This document shows, in pieces, positions 46,006-55,585 of a stretch of 64,000 nt of DNA. The notes under the pieces were generated by a model. The model was not told the origin of the DNA. It saw only the letters and a program-made list of their open reading frames with translations, and searched no databases. Position 1 is the stretch's first letter. Each line of letters opens with the position of its first letter. The position numbers were made by a program, and so were the translations under genes. Source of the stretch: a virus; IMG/VR virus record IMGVR_UViG_3300005264_000040, positions 62,001 to 126,000 of that record. The stretch is one strand, 5' to 3'.

Positions 46006-47631
46006 CTAAGATAGCGGTGGGGTCATTGGTGTGGTAGGAGCACCTGGTCCCGTACTTACATGCGTATGCGCATTTAAAGAGGTTTTTAGCGTTGTCAAAA
46101 TTTGTTCCATTTTGGTTTTATATTCTTCAAATTCTGTTTTTGTAATAACATTATCTCCGTTTCTTTTTAAATTACCGGTTATATCAAAATTCCCGTCTAT
46201 TAAAAAATCTCCTTTAATTGATATTTTATTTCCTGTAATATATACTTCCTTTCCTTTTATTACTACATCTTCTCCTGCTTCCAAACTTACACCTTTTTTA
46301 GAAGCGTAAGTCAAAGGCTCATCTGTAGAAAATTTAATTCCTTCATTAGTGACAAGAATAGAATGTTTCCCAGATTTTAATTCTATTTGATTTCTTTTTA
46401 TAGAAATAAAAGAGCGTTCTGTTTCTTCAGTTGATTGTGTTAAGTTAAGATCAGAATCAATCCTAAGATTAGATGCATTGGATTGTTCCTGTGAATTTTC
46501 TACCATTATTTTTATTTCACCGTCTTGGTTAGAATATATAAAAATACCATCTTGATTATAAATTGTTTTTACAATAGAATCTTTATTTTTATAATTTCCT
46601 ATTTCTATTAATTCAGGATTCATAGAAAACTTTGTTATAGGCAATCCTTTTTCTGGTATATCTTTTGGATCTTCAGGATCTCTTGGAGATGAAGTTAAAG
46701 TCATTTGATTTTCATCCATATAAATAAGATTTCTAAAAATATTGTAATTAAAAGAGAAAGGACCTAATGCTAATCCTGATGAAACAGCCCATTCGGGAGT
46801 TTCTTGTCCAACTTTTTTATTATAGCTCCATGTCATTTGAAGCTTTTGAGAAGGTTCTCCAAATGTTGTTAATAAATTAGTAGTTACTTCTTTCCCTAAA
46901 GGTCTATCGTAATAGTTGAACACAAAACTAGTACTTCTTTCTTTTAAGTCATACTGTACGTTCATTTCAGTATTTAATAATTTTATAGCTAATTGTGGTA
47001 ATTTCATTTTTAAAACAGGAATTATAAGAGGAACAGATTGAATATATTCTATCCTCAAAGGTGAAAAAAGTTCTGAAGAATAATCTTCCATTTCTTTATG
47101 GAATTCTTCTGATGTCTTAATGTCTAATGCATTAAGATGTTCTAACATTGGATAATTAAATATTCTAAAACTCATGTCTCCAGAACTTTTTATAATATAA
47201 CTATATGTATAAAAGAAACCATATTTATCTCCATAATCAGGAATTATATTAGAAAAAGAAGAACCAGCTTTTGATTCTTTTATTCCTTTGTTTTCAGGTA
47301 AAAACTTTTTGAAAGCTATCAAATTTTGTTGCTTGTCAAAGTTTTCATAAGTTGCTATTGTCCTTTGTAAAAGATATGCTTTATTAGTATCTTCATCCAC
47401 TAGTATTACAACATGTTCTCCAGGAGTTGGAATTTGAAATTGATAACCGTATATAGGATGTTGAACTCCTATTTCTTTTCCTTTTTTATTTTGAGTTCTC
47501 ATTTGAACATATTTTTGCATAGAATCAAAAACATATCTTGTAACGTATATTGAACCATCTTCTGCTAAAACTTCTATTGAATGTGTTTCTTTTATAACTT
47601 TTTTTATTATACCCTCTTTTATCGAAATCAT
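46006..47631 (-). CDS. Baseplate central spike/hub protein
   Basis: 541 residues, ATG after AAGGAG. An N-terminal OB-like domain (about 1-110, IPTPGEHVVILVDEDTNKAYLLQ), a long middle region, then a beta-helix-like series from about 380 (IKRNQIELKSGKHSILV, GKEVYITGNKISIKGD, FLIDGNFDITGNLKRNG). The C-terminus NAHTHVSTGPGAPTTPMTPPL matches the His- and Pro-rich end of phage spikes, where HxH-type residues hold a metal at the tip. It would pierce the host envelope on contraction. Last gene of the operon. Confidence 0.82.
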   Translation of the reverse strand: MISIKEGIIKKVIKETHSIEVLAEDGSIYVTRYVFDSMQKYVQMRTQNKKGKEIGVQHPIYGYQFQIPTPGEHVVILVDEDTNKAYLLQRTIATYENFDKQQNLIAFKKFLPENKGIKESKAGSSFSNIIPDYGDKYGFFYTYSYIIKSSGDMSFRIFNYPMLEHLNALDIKTSEEFHKEMEDYSSELFSPLRIEYIQSVPLIIPVLKMKLPQLAIKLLNTEMNVQYDLKERSTSFVFNYYDRPLGKEVTTNLLTTFGEPSQKLQMTWSYNKKVGQETPEWAVSSGLALGPFSFNYNIFRNLIYMDENQMTLTSSPRDPEDPKDIPEKGLPITKFSMNPELIEIGNYKNKDSIVKTIYNQDGIFIYSNQDGEIKIMVENSQEQSNASNLRIDSDLNLTQSTEETERSFISIKRNQIELKSGKHSILVTNEGIKFSTDEPLTYASKKGVSLEAGEDVVIKGKEVYITGNKISIKGDFLIDGNFDITGNLKRNGDNVITKTEFEEYKTKMEQILTTLKTSLNAHTHVSTGPGAPTTPMTPPLS

Positions 47632-47643
47632 ACTTCCAACTCC

Positions 47644-47916
47644 TTAGAATGAATGGAATCCGTCATTTTCAACCTTTGCTTTTATTTCAGGGTCTGTTTT
47701 ATCTTTATCTAAAGAATAAGAAGGTTTTTCACTATAATTTGAGTAAGTTTTTATCCAACCTGTTTTATCCACTATTTTCAAAGCTGGTTTGCTTATCAAT
47801 CTTATCATAGGAGCACCACAAGTACTACATGTTTTTGGTTTATCTCTATCTTTTACAGATCTAAATTCTGTTTCTTCGTTAAAACATATTTCACAATAAT
47901 ATTTATACATTGGCAT
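47644..47916 (-). CDS. FmdB-like zinc-ribbon protein
   Basis: 90 residues from ATG 47916 (GGGGTGG 7 nt upstream). MPMYKYYCEICFNEETEF followed by CSTCGAP is the FmdB-type CxxC...CxxC putative regulatory zinc ribbon, extended by 45 unstructured residues. Such small ribbons are common in baseplate or head operons of large phages; molecular role unknown. Confidence 0.78.
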   Translation of the reverse strand: MPMYKYYCEICFNEETEFRSVKDRDKPKTCSTCGAPMIRLISKPALKIVDKTGWIKTYSNYSEKPSYSLDKDKTDPEIKAKVENDGFHSF

Positions 47917-47934
47917 TATCAATCCACCCCTTTC

Positions 47935-49191
47935 TTATACTATAACTAAATTAAGATTTAAATTTATCACAGTAGGTCTCTGAGGGTCCTGCAATAAATT
48001 AAAACTTTGTATTGTACCTGTCAAAAACGAATCAGTTTCTGTTTTGGAATAATTCTTAAAAAATTCTTTTTCAAAAAAATAAGAACTTCTCAATGAAATA
48101 GTTGCGCCTGTTCTCATTATACCATTTAAAATACTTTCAAAAATGTTATATACTGCAAACGGGTTCTCATCTATTTTTAATTCTTCTACCAAATCAGCTA
48201 CATCAAACATAACATTTATATTCATAGAAGTGGTAGAAATATCATAATAAAACAAGGATATAGTTCTTACATATTCACGTAATGCACTTGAAGGATTTAA
48301 CGAAATACTTAAATTTGTCAAAATCCCAGGTAATATATATTTATGTTTTTCAGATAAATTTAAAATCAACTTTACTTCTGTTTCCTCTTCAGAATTCAAA
48401 TAATCCAAAAATGCATTATTCCATCTCATCTCTTGGATATCGCCTTTTATTTTTGTTATTATTTTTTCATCAGTTTGATGATGTAATACAGGAGTGTATA
48501 GTCTAAATTTACCTTTCGGATCTACTATAGGATCTTTTAATATATTAGTAGTAGGCATTTTACTTTCTTGTATGTAATCATACCATGCAGTTCTTTCTTT
48601 ATCTAAAGTATATCTATCAATAGAAGATAATAGAATGCCGGTCAAACCTCCTGTTATTGCTGGTGTATTTGCATCCCACATATAAGAAAACCCTACAGGA
48701 GCAAATAAATAAACTCCATTTTGTGAAGCGATGTAAGTTATATAATTGCCAGCAAAAAAACCAGTCCAAATATGTTTATAGAACCAATCCAAAAACGCAA
48801 AAGCATTTCTTAATTGTCTTTGTAAAATTTGTGCAGTTTCAGAAGCATACGGATTTGTATTTTGAATATTTAAAGCATAGTCTTTATCATGCACAGCAGG
48901 AAACATAAATCCCAAATTTATTCGTGGAAAACTTGGTGTAGAATATACAGGCTGTGCTTGTTTTAAAGTATATAAAGTTTGCATTCTTGAGTTTTGATTT
49001 ATTGTCAAAGAATTCATAAATGCATCTACAAAAAGAGGTTCTCTGACTATTTTAGGTTTATCATATCCGGAATCCTCAGTAATTTCTTGATAAACAATTC
49101 CAAACTCTACTTCGCTTACATCGTCATATTCATACCCTGCTTTATTCAATATTTCTTCATAAATTTGGAGTTTCGAAGTTTTATTTGCCAT
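47935..49191 (-). CDS. Baseplate structural protein, unrecognised
   Basis: 418 residues from ATG 49191 (AGGTG 6 nt upstream, overlapping the sigma-like gene's end). Alpha/beta throughout, with a C-terminal strand series ending QRPTVINLNLNLVIV, typical of subunits that join a beta sheet in an assembly. Position between spike and hub genes suggests a baseplate wedge or hub component. Confidence 0.65.
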   Translation of the reverse strand: MANKTSKLQIYEEILNKAGYEYDDVSEVEFGIVYQEITEDSGYDKPKIVREPLFVDAFMNSLTINQNSRMQTLYTLKQAQPVYSTPSFPRINLGFMFPAVHDKDYALNIQNTNPYASETAQILQRQLRNAFAFLDWFYKHIWTGFFAGNYITYIASQNGVYLFAPVGFSYMWDANTPAITGGLTGILLSSIDRYTLDKERTAWYDYIQESKMPTTNILKDPIVDPKGKFRLYTPVLHHQTDEKIITKIKGDIQEMRWNNAFLDYLNSEEETEVKLILNLSEKHKYILPGILTNLSISLNPSSALREYVRTISLFYYDISTTSMNINVMFDVADLVEELKIDENPFAVYNIFESILNGIMRTGATISLRSSYFFEKEFFKNYSKTETDSFLTGTIQSFNLLQDPQRPTVINLNLNLVIV

Positions 49192-49196
49192 TTTTA

Positions 49197-49931
49197 TCAC
49201 CTATCAATTTTTATTTTGTCCAATTGCATTTTAGAAATCTTTGTAATTTGACTTTCAGCATTAAGATAATCTTGTAATATTTTTGTTGATTTGTTTTTGA
49301 TTTGAGAAACTCTTGCATTTGATATTTTGTATTTTTTACTAATCTCGTTTCCAGATTTTCCTTGAAGAATATCATTAAAAATTGGGATATGTTCTTGAGG
49401 AAGTTTTTGTTTGGCATAGTCAATAGCATTTTTATATTTTAAACTTGTGTCATCTTCGACTGGATCGAAACTAGTATAATCAACACTTACACCTGGCTTT
49501 AACATTTGCTGCATTTTATTCACCTTCGAAACTGGCCATTTTAATTCGTCAGCTAGTTGTTGTGGTGTTGGGTTTATTCCACCGTTTCTTGATTTGAGTT
49601 TTTCTCTTACTGACAAAAATGTACCTGCTTCCAATTTATAATTTTCTGGAAGCCTTACAGCTGTTTGATTATCATTTACAAATCTATATAATTTGTTTAA
49701 ATAACTTGACACTACAGCTTGTACAGGTACTCCTCTATTAGGATTATACACCTTTAATGCTTGTATAATCAATCTATCCGCTTCAGCTTCTATTACTGAA
49801 GGAGATACTCCACTTCCATAATATTTCTTTATGGCATTGACTTTTTGTCCTTCTAAATCATCAAGGATTTCATCTAATAACATTGGATCTTTTGTTTGTT
49901 GCCATTTAACTACTTTTTCTTTAAGTGTCAT
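49197..49931 (-). CDS. Sigma-70-like transcription factor
   Basis: 244 residues, ATG after AAGGATGG. Layout resembles a compact sigma factor: a helical region-2-like part (LDEILDDLEGQKVNAIKKYY through AVVSSYLNKLYRFV, about 18-90), a region-3-like TPQQLADELKWPVSKVNKMQ (about 126-145), and a region-4-like helix-turn-helix GKSGNEISKKYKISNARVSQ (about 193-212). It would direct RNA polymerase to phage promoters; whether it partners the phage beta/beta' enzyme or the host core is not shown. Its location inside the baseplate operon implies late expression. Confidence 0.78.
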   Translation of the reverse strand: MTLKEKVVKWQQTKDPMLLDEILDDLEGQKVNAIKKYYGSGVSPSVIEAEADRLIIQALKVYNPNRGVPVQAVVSSYLNKLYRFVNDNQTAVRLPENYKLEAGTFLSVREKLKSRNGGINPTPQQLADELKWPVSKVNKMQQMLKPGVSVDYTSFDPVEDDTSLKYKNAIDYAKQKLPQEHIPIFNDILQGKSGNEISKKYKISNARVSQIKNKSTKILQDYLNAESQITKISKMQLDKIKIDR

Positions 49932-49951
49932 TTTTCAACACCATCCTTTTT

Positions 49952-52342
49952 TTACTCATCAAGTATAATATTTGTCATAACTTGCCATGCGCCTGGTAAT
50001 AAACTTTTTAAGTTATTATCAATTTTATGTACTTGTTCCCAATCTTTTCTTACTGATGTAACTTGATTAGTAATCATAAAATTCTTTATATCTCTAACGA
50101 TTACTTTGTTAGGATAAAGTTCCTTTGCTTTATTTAAAAGAAAAGCTGTTGCAGTATTCTCGGCTGGTTTATAAGTTTCCTGATTAATTCTTACATGTAG
50201 CCCTAAATCTGATTTATAAGGTAAATTCCTTTTTCTTATTTTATATATTTTTTCTAATTGTTCATAAGTAGGATTAAAGAATTTAATTCCTTCTTCGTTT
50301 TCTAAATCTATATGATTGAATGCATTCTTATCTTCAGGATTTAAATTGGCTAACACATATTTAAACATTTCAGAATTTACTATTTTAGGTGTATTAAAAC
50401 CTTCAAACCATTCTTTAGAAACCCATGGCAATGGAACTCCGTATTTTTCGCTCCAACTTGCGCCTGTTAAATCGTTTTCTATACTATTAGGCTCAATCCA
50501 ATTTTGAGTGCCATATTCTGCTTCTGCAGTTATTGGTAAAGGTTGTATGATTGTCAAATTAGTAATTGCAGTTCCTGAATTTGCATCTATAGTATGAGTT
50601 AAACCTTCTAAAGTAGCAATAATAAATAAACCATTTAAATCTATCAAAACAGGCATTCCTACTATTAAATAAGGATTAAATTTAACTGTAATAGAAGTTT
50701 GAGCAGCTTGAGTAACGTGTTGATAATAAACAGCAGCTGCATAACTAGCTCCATAGTTGTCATATAAGTTTCTTACCACATCATTTACTTTAACTTCAGA
50801 ATCAGCCATAGCTTTTTGAATATCTTGTATTTCTACTGTAGCAGGATTTTCATATTGTTGTTTTTCTATATCCAATCTTTCTTTACTATATTGCTCTGTT
50901 TTTCCTTTCAATCCCGGTATTAATTGAAACAACAATAGAGAGGTTGCATCTGAACCTACTTCTGAAGTTGTAGTTTTACTGTCACCATCCACATAAGATA
51001 TTTGTGATAAACCATTGAATACCATATTTAATAAAGGATAACTATCCTGCACCATTTTAATTGGTTTATAATATTCAGCAGCTAAAAATGGATCTTTTAT
51101 AGGTGTGTTTTGGGTATAAGCATTTTCCCATAATCCACCTCCTACATAATCAAAATAACCTAATAACATATTTTTCGAGACAACTTCCAAAAGAGTAGTA
51201 GAATTTTCATATATAGATTTTGCGCTCGAAGCAATGTCATTTAAAAAGTCATTTGTTTTTAAAGACAGGTAATTATTATCGTCTCCTCCAAAATCATTAC
51301 TTAGGTTTCTAGCTATTTTATTATTAGGAAAGAAAGATAACATAGGAATTTGCCCACCATTTGTGCCAGAAGGATAAACCATAACTCTAGTAGGCATAGC
51401 AAAATAATCTTGCCCAACATTTACATTAATTATATCTTCTGGAATTAATACATTGCACAAAGGTACTCTTCTTCCTGCAATCCAAACTGGATTAGCTGTC
51501 ATTCTAATAACTTGCATACTAAGTTCTTTGTTTTTCCCTACTTTTTTCAGATAAGGAGCTTGACAATACATCTTACTTGACACTGCTCCTATAATATTAT
51601 AAAAAGCCCCGCCTATTGTTCCGGAACGCATATAATTTGTTGTAGAATAACTTTGCAACTCAACTAATTTAGCCGCACCCATTCCGGCGGATAAACTTCC
51701 TATCCCTTTTATACTTTCGTATAATCCATATTTCATATCAATATATTTACTATATAAAGTCAATTGCCCAAACAATTCTTTTAAGAATTTAGTTAATTCA
51801 TTTAACGGGATTTCACCATTTCTGTTGAAAAAATCCAAAAGTTCAAGTACTATATAAGTTCCCGCTTCTCGCCTTGTAGTAGTGAGCATAGCTTCATACA
51901 TCGATGAATTTAAATTAATGACATCTGCACCATTATTTAAAATAGCATAAGGGATTCTAAACATTAAGTTCGGAATCCCTTCTACATTTATCGAGACACT
52001 ATGGGATATAGCAGTTTTATTATATGCATAACCAGATACTACTCCATCTGCAATAAGTACTTCTTTTCCCGTTTCGTCTTCAAAAGTTACTTGTACCCAT
52101 GACATTGGTGGAATTCTAGTCATCACCATATAAGGGGGAAATGAAATTTGAATGGTAATATTATTTTCGCCTGCAACTATATTTATATTAGAAAAGTCAA
52201 ATTCTATGCCTTCTATATAAACATGGAAGCGTTCTACTGGATTGGGAACCATTCTTATATCATATTTATTGTTTTCCTTTATTATTTTGTTGAATTTATC
52301 GAAATCGGTTAATTCGGTGAGTTGGTTGAATTTTTCATCCAT
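49952..52342 (-). CDS. Large baseplate hub-like protein
   Basis: 796 residues, ATG after AAGGGGGG. An N-terminal beta domain (VYIEGIEFDFSNINIVAG, VQVTFEDETGKEVLIADGVV) and a late beta-barrel-like stretch (VKFNPYLIVGMPVLIDLNG, LEGLTHTID) follow the pattern of gpD/gp27-type hub proteins, which define the baseplate axis above the spike. The middle is helical and unique. Sits between the glucosaminidase and sigma-like genes. Confidence 0.7.
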   Translation of the reverse strand: MDEKFNQLTELTDFDKFNKIIKENNKYDIRMVPNPVERFHVYIEGIEFDFSNINIVAGENNITIQISFPPYMVMTRIPPMSWVQVTFEDETGKEVLIADGVVSGYAYNKTAISHSVSINVEGIPNLMFRIPYAILNNGADVINLNSSMYEAMLTTTRREAGTYIVLELLDFFNRNGEIPLNELTKFLKELFGQLTLYSKYIDMKYGLYESIKGIGSLSAGMGAAKLVELQSYSTTNYMRSGTIGGAFYNIIGAVSSKMYCQAPYLKKVGKNKELSMQVIRMTANPVWIAGRRVPLCNVLIPEDIINVNVGQDYFAMPTRVMVYPSGTNGGQIPMLSFFPNNKIARNLSNDFGGDDNNYLSLKTNDFLNDIASSAKSIYENSTTLLEVVSKNMLLGYFDYVGGGLWENAYTQNTPIKDPFLAAEYYKPIKMVQDSYPLLNMVFNGLSQISYVDGDSKTTTSEVGSDATSLLLFQLIPGLKGKTEQYSKERLDIEKQQYENPATVEIQDIQKAMADSEVKVNDVVRNLYDNYGASYAAAVYYQHVTQAAQTSITVKFNPYLIVGMPVLIDLNGLFIIATLEGLTHTIDANSGTAITNLTIIQPLPITAEAEYGTQNWIEPNSIENDLTGASWSEKYGVPLPWVSKEWFEGFNTPKIVNSEMFKYVLANLNPEDKNAFNHIDLENEEGIKFFNPTYEQLEKIYKIRKRNLPYKSDLGLHVRINQETYKPAENTATAFLLNKAKELYPNKVIVRDIKNFMITNQVTSVRKDWEQVHKIDNNLKSLLPGAWQVMTNIILDE

Positions 52343-52354
52343 TTAAAATCCCCC

Positions 52355-53104
52355 TTATTCCTCAAGTCCAAAAAATTTTCTATATTTATAAGATGTTTTA
52401 GGCCCAAAAATGCCATCTGGCTGAGCTCCTACCATTTGTTGTATATTTTTTATCAAAGTTTTTAACGGAGGATGTACGTTATATAATTTATAAACCTTAT
52501 AACATTTTTTAGCGTAATCTGGATCAGTTGCATATCTATGTTCTTGTAGTTGCTGATAGAAATATTCTACTTTTAATTTTCTTCTATAAACAATAGTTGT
52601 CCAATCAAAATACCTTGAAATAAACTGTACATAAGTTTCAAAAAAATCTTCAGGATTTCTAAAAACTGCAAAAGTTTCTAAGGACAACACTTTGTTTCTA
52701 TATTTTGTTGATTTAGTACCACCTTTTATCAATTTGTATTGTTTTAACCTTGATAAATGTCTAGAACCATAATACTCAACAACTTCCACTTCAACTTTTT
52801 CTGCTTTTTCCATCCAATCACGATACTTTAAATTACCGAAATTATATCCATAAACTCTTCCGTTTATAACAGCGCTTTTGACATTAGTGAACCATTCAGT
52901 CTCCAAAGCAAACTGTCCTAATATTGCATCATGTACTAGTTTTCTTCTTTTGTTATTAACTTGGTCAAAAGTTTTTAACCATTCCATTATTATAGGTGAC
53001 AAAATTCTTTCTGCCGTAAGTTTAGCAAGATATACTTTTTCGCTCAAATTTAAATCTTCGGTAATCACTCCCGGTACAAGAAATCCTTCATACAAATTAC
53101 TCAT
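52355..53104 (-). CDS. Virion glucosaminidase with C-terminal peptidoglycan-binding-like domain
   Basis: 249 residues from ATG 53104 (AAAGGAG 9 nt upstream; an in-frame ATG 33 nt earlier has none). A FlgJ/endo-beta-N-acetylglucosaminidase-type domain: AILGQFALETEWF holds the likely catalytic Glu (about 70), followed by GYNFGNLK, FAVFRNPEDFFETY and YATDPDYAKK, the conserved end of this family. The C-terminus (IQQMVGAQPDGIFGPKTSYKYRKFFG) looks like half of a peptidoglycan-binding repeat. It probably digests cell wall during DNA injection, as a baseplate part. Overlaps the upstream gene by 8 nt. Confidence 0.85.
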   Translation of the reverse strand: MSNLYEGFLVPGVITEDLNLSEKVYLAKLTAERILSPIIMEWLKTFDQVNNKRRKLVHDAILGQFALETEWFTNVKSAVINGRVYGYNFGNLKYRDWMEKAEKVEVEVVEYYGSRHLSRLKQYKLIKGGTKSTKYRNKVLSLETFAVFRNPEDFFETYVQFISRYFDWTTIVYRRKLKVEYFYQQLQEHRYATDPDYAKKCYKVYKLYNVHPPLKTLIKNIQQMVGAQPDGIFGPKTSYKYRKFFGLEE

Positions 53105-53651
53105 ATTGTTCAACTCCTTTCTTTTTAAAATATTCATCCAGCTGCACCTTTATATTTTCATATAAAATTTGTTTAACTGTTTCCCTCAAAGTTTCGAATA
53201 ATGGTTGCAATTTTTCATTTTCTTCATCAAATAAAACAATTTCTTTTTCGCTCATTTCTGTTGCTTTTAACCATACCGTCTCAAAAGCAATTCTATCTAT
53301 TTTTATTCCTTTTTTTCTTATATCTATTTTATCCATAAGAAAATTAGATATAGAAAAATCATCCATATAGTCTTGCGCCTCAATAAAAAGCGGGTCTGTT
53401 TTCAGCATTTCAAATTCTTTTTCAAATATTTTTTCTTCCGCCATTCTTTTAATAGCTTCTTCAAAAAACTCTTTGTAATTAAACAACTTCAAACCAGCTT
53501 TTATTATTTTAGTATCTGATGTATTTTTTATCAAAAAATATACATATAATTCTTCTGACATATTTATAGGAGTTGTTATATCTACTTCTAAAATCTTTGT
53601 TGTATTAACAAATACACTATGATTAAATTCTTTAAAATGTATCCATCCCAT
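53097..53651 (-). CDS. Unrecognised protein between portal and glucosaminidase
   Basis: 184 residues. ATG overlaps the end of the portal gene by 20 nt and has only a poor ribosome binding site, so translation is likely coupled to the portal. An N-terminal beta segment and a long helical C-terminal half. No family recognised; head-tail or baseplate role by context. Confidence 0.65.
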   Translation of the reverse strand: MGWIHFKEFNHSVFVNTTKILEVDITTPINMSEELYVYFLIKNTSDTKIIKAGLKLFNYKEFFEEAIKRMAEEKIFEKEFEMLKTDPLFIEAQDYMDDFSISNFLMDKIDIRKKGIKIDRIAFETVWLKATEMSEKEIVLFDEENEKLQPLFETLRETVKQILYENIKVQLDEYFKKKGVEQYE

Positions 53652-55572
53652 TGCAACCAGGACTTCTTGGCGGCCTTACTTCCGGATTAGATTTTATTTG
53701 CTGGGGATTCTGAGGCTGTTGCGGTTGTTGTGGTTGTTGTGGTTGTTGCCCCCCACTTGTATATTGCTGTAATGCGGCAATTACATCATCTGTTAAATAA
53801 GGCATAATTTGGTCTAAGAAACCTTGGTTAGATTGATCTAATTGTTGTAATTGGCTCAATATTTGTTGTAAATGAGCTGGAGGTTGTGGGCCTCCAGCCT
53901 GTTCGGGTGGTTGTTGAGGTGGTTGCACTTCTGCTGCATTTGGCAAACCATTAATAAGTAATTCTTTTATCTCAAGAGGTGTATAGGTTTTATCTAGTGA
54001 TATAGAAGGTGTAGCCTCAAATGCTTGAGCATTTGTTTGAGCTTCTTCTACAACCTTCTGTGCTCTATATTGTGATAAAGATTGTGTTTCTGCCATTGTT
54101 AATTCTTCCTGTTTTATGTTATTCATTTCTTCTTCGTAATCTAATCCAAAGTTTTCTAACAATGTCTTTCCAGAAACTAATTTCATCTGATTTAAATTCA
54201 TCAATGATTGTTTAAACTGAACGTCATCTGCCATTTTAAATGGTGCAAAATCCACTTTTACTCGTGGTAATTTATGATAATTTGCAATATATTTTACTAT
54301 TTTTCTTAAAACTTCTTTTATTCTATTTCTGTAGTTTATGTATTGATTTTCTAACATTCTCATTGAAACAGAACTTCCACTCCAGGTTAAACCCCCATAA
54401 ACAAATTCTCTTGGAACTCCCATCCCAGCTATAACTTCTTCAGCTAATTGTTGGATTTCAGGTTGCAAAAGATACATTTTACCGTCTCCTGCAAGTTTCC
54501 CTTGACCTACTGGAATAGGGAAAATTCCTACATAAGAAGGGTCTAATTCATATCTTTTTAATTGCATCCTAATTTTGCTTTCTAATTTTTGAAGATTCAT
54601 ATTATTCATATAAGGTGAAGTTGGATCCACGTTTTGTGGAAATAAATAATTCCTTGGAATTACCTGATTAAAAGCAATGTATTCATTAGCTCTTCTTAAC
54701 ATTTGCATATAAAACAAAGTTTTCATTACAGGAGTTATTGCTGGTAATCCCCACCCATTCATATAGTCAGAAGCTGTTCTAGTCTCTTTTATATGAATGA
54801 TTTCGTTAAATTCTACTGCAGGATACCCTTTTAATACTGCGTCTATAAAAGGTTTTGGTGTTGTATAAAGGTACCAGGGTTTTGTTAAAATATTATGTCT
54901 TAAAGAATTTTTTATAAAATACAAATATCGATAAGAATCTGAAGTTTCATTATGTTCTATCATCATATTATTAGGTTGCCATGAAATTATCCTTAATTTC
55001 CCATCTCTTTTTATTTCATCTTTTGATTTCAATGGTTGCATTTTACCGCATTTGTCACAATATCCGTATATTTTGTGATTTCTAATATACCAATTGGGTT
55101 TTGATTTATCTGAACCTGTATTATAAATTGTCTCATTTGTAGAATTAGTATTATCTTTTTTTAATGTAATTTCATGGTCACATACACTACATTTATATGT
55201 TCTTGTAAATGGAGGTAATACAGTTAAAAATACATTTCCATACACTTTTAAATCAATCCCGATTTTTATTAAAGTGTGTTTTATATTCATCTGTTCAAAT
55301 ATATCTTCATATGCTTCTTTTATCTTTTCATCAGTAGTATCAAGTTCTATTGTAGTAATAGGATATTCTGCTGATTTTGATATTATAGCATGTACTAACG
55401 GATTTGTTTCGTAAAAATATTCTGACCATGAAAACAATTCTTTTATATTTTTAGGAAAAAACAAACTTGAAACATCAAAGAAAGGAGAAATAGGTGCATA
55501 CCAAAATAAACTAGCAGCAGTTCCTGTTTTCCTTGTTTCCTTTCTCATTTCTGGATTATTAGTTATACCCAT
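53632..55572 (-). CDS. Portal protein
   Basis: 646 residues, ATG after AAAGGGG. Portal-like features: FYETNPLVHAIISKSAEYP near 55, ETRTASDYMNGWGLPAITPV (about 265), a stem region with long helices, and AGMGVPREFVYGG (about 385). An insertion around 125-175 holds CSVC and CDKC, a probable zinc site unusual for portals. The C-terminal 130 residues are Gln/Pro-rich, including a QQP repeat. It forms the dodecameric DNA entry ring; unusually its gene lies in the baseplate operon rather than beside terminase and capsid. Confidence 0.85.
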   Translation of the reverse strand: MGITNNPEMRKETRKTGTAASLFWYAPISPFFDVSSLFFPKNIKELFSWSEYFYETNPLVHAIISKSAEYPITTIELDTTDEKIKEAYEDIFEQMNIKHTLIKIGIDLKVYGNVFLTVLPPFTRTYKCSVCDHEITLKKDNTNSTNETIYNTGSDKSKPNWYIRNHKIYGYCDKCGKMQPLKSKDEIKRDGKLRIISWQPNNMMIEHNETSDSYRYLYFIKNSLRHNILTKPWYLYTTPKPFIDAVLKGYPAVEFNEIIHIKETRTASDYMNGWGLPAITPVMKTLFYMQMLRRANEYIAFNQVIPRNYLFPQNVDPTSPYMNNMNLQKLESKIRMQLKRYELDPSYVGIFPIPVGQGKLAGDGKMYLLQPEIQQLAEEVIAGMGVPREFVYGGLTWSGSSVSMRMLENQYINYRNRIKEVLRKIVKYIANYHKLPRVKVDFAPFKMADDVQFKQSLMNLNQMKLVSGKTLLENFGLDYEEEMNNIKQEELTMAETQSLSQYRAQKVVEEAQTNAQAFEATPSISLDKTYTPLEIKELLINGLPNAAEVQPPQQPPEQAGGPQPPAHLQQILSQLQQLDQSNQGFLDQIMPYLTDDVIAALQQYTSGGQQPQQPQQPQQPQNPQQIKSNPEVRPPRSPGCNGMDTF

Positions 55573-55585
55573 ATTTACACCCCTT

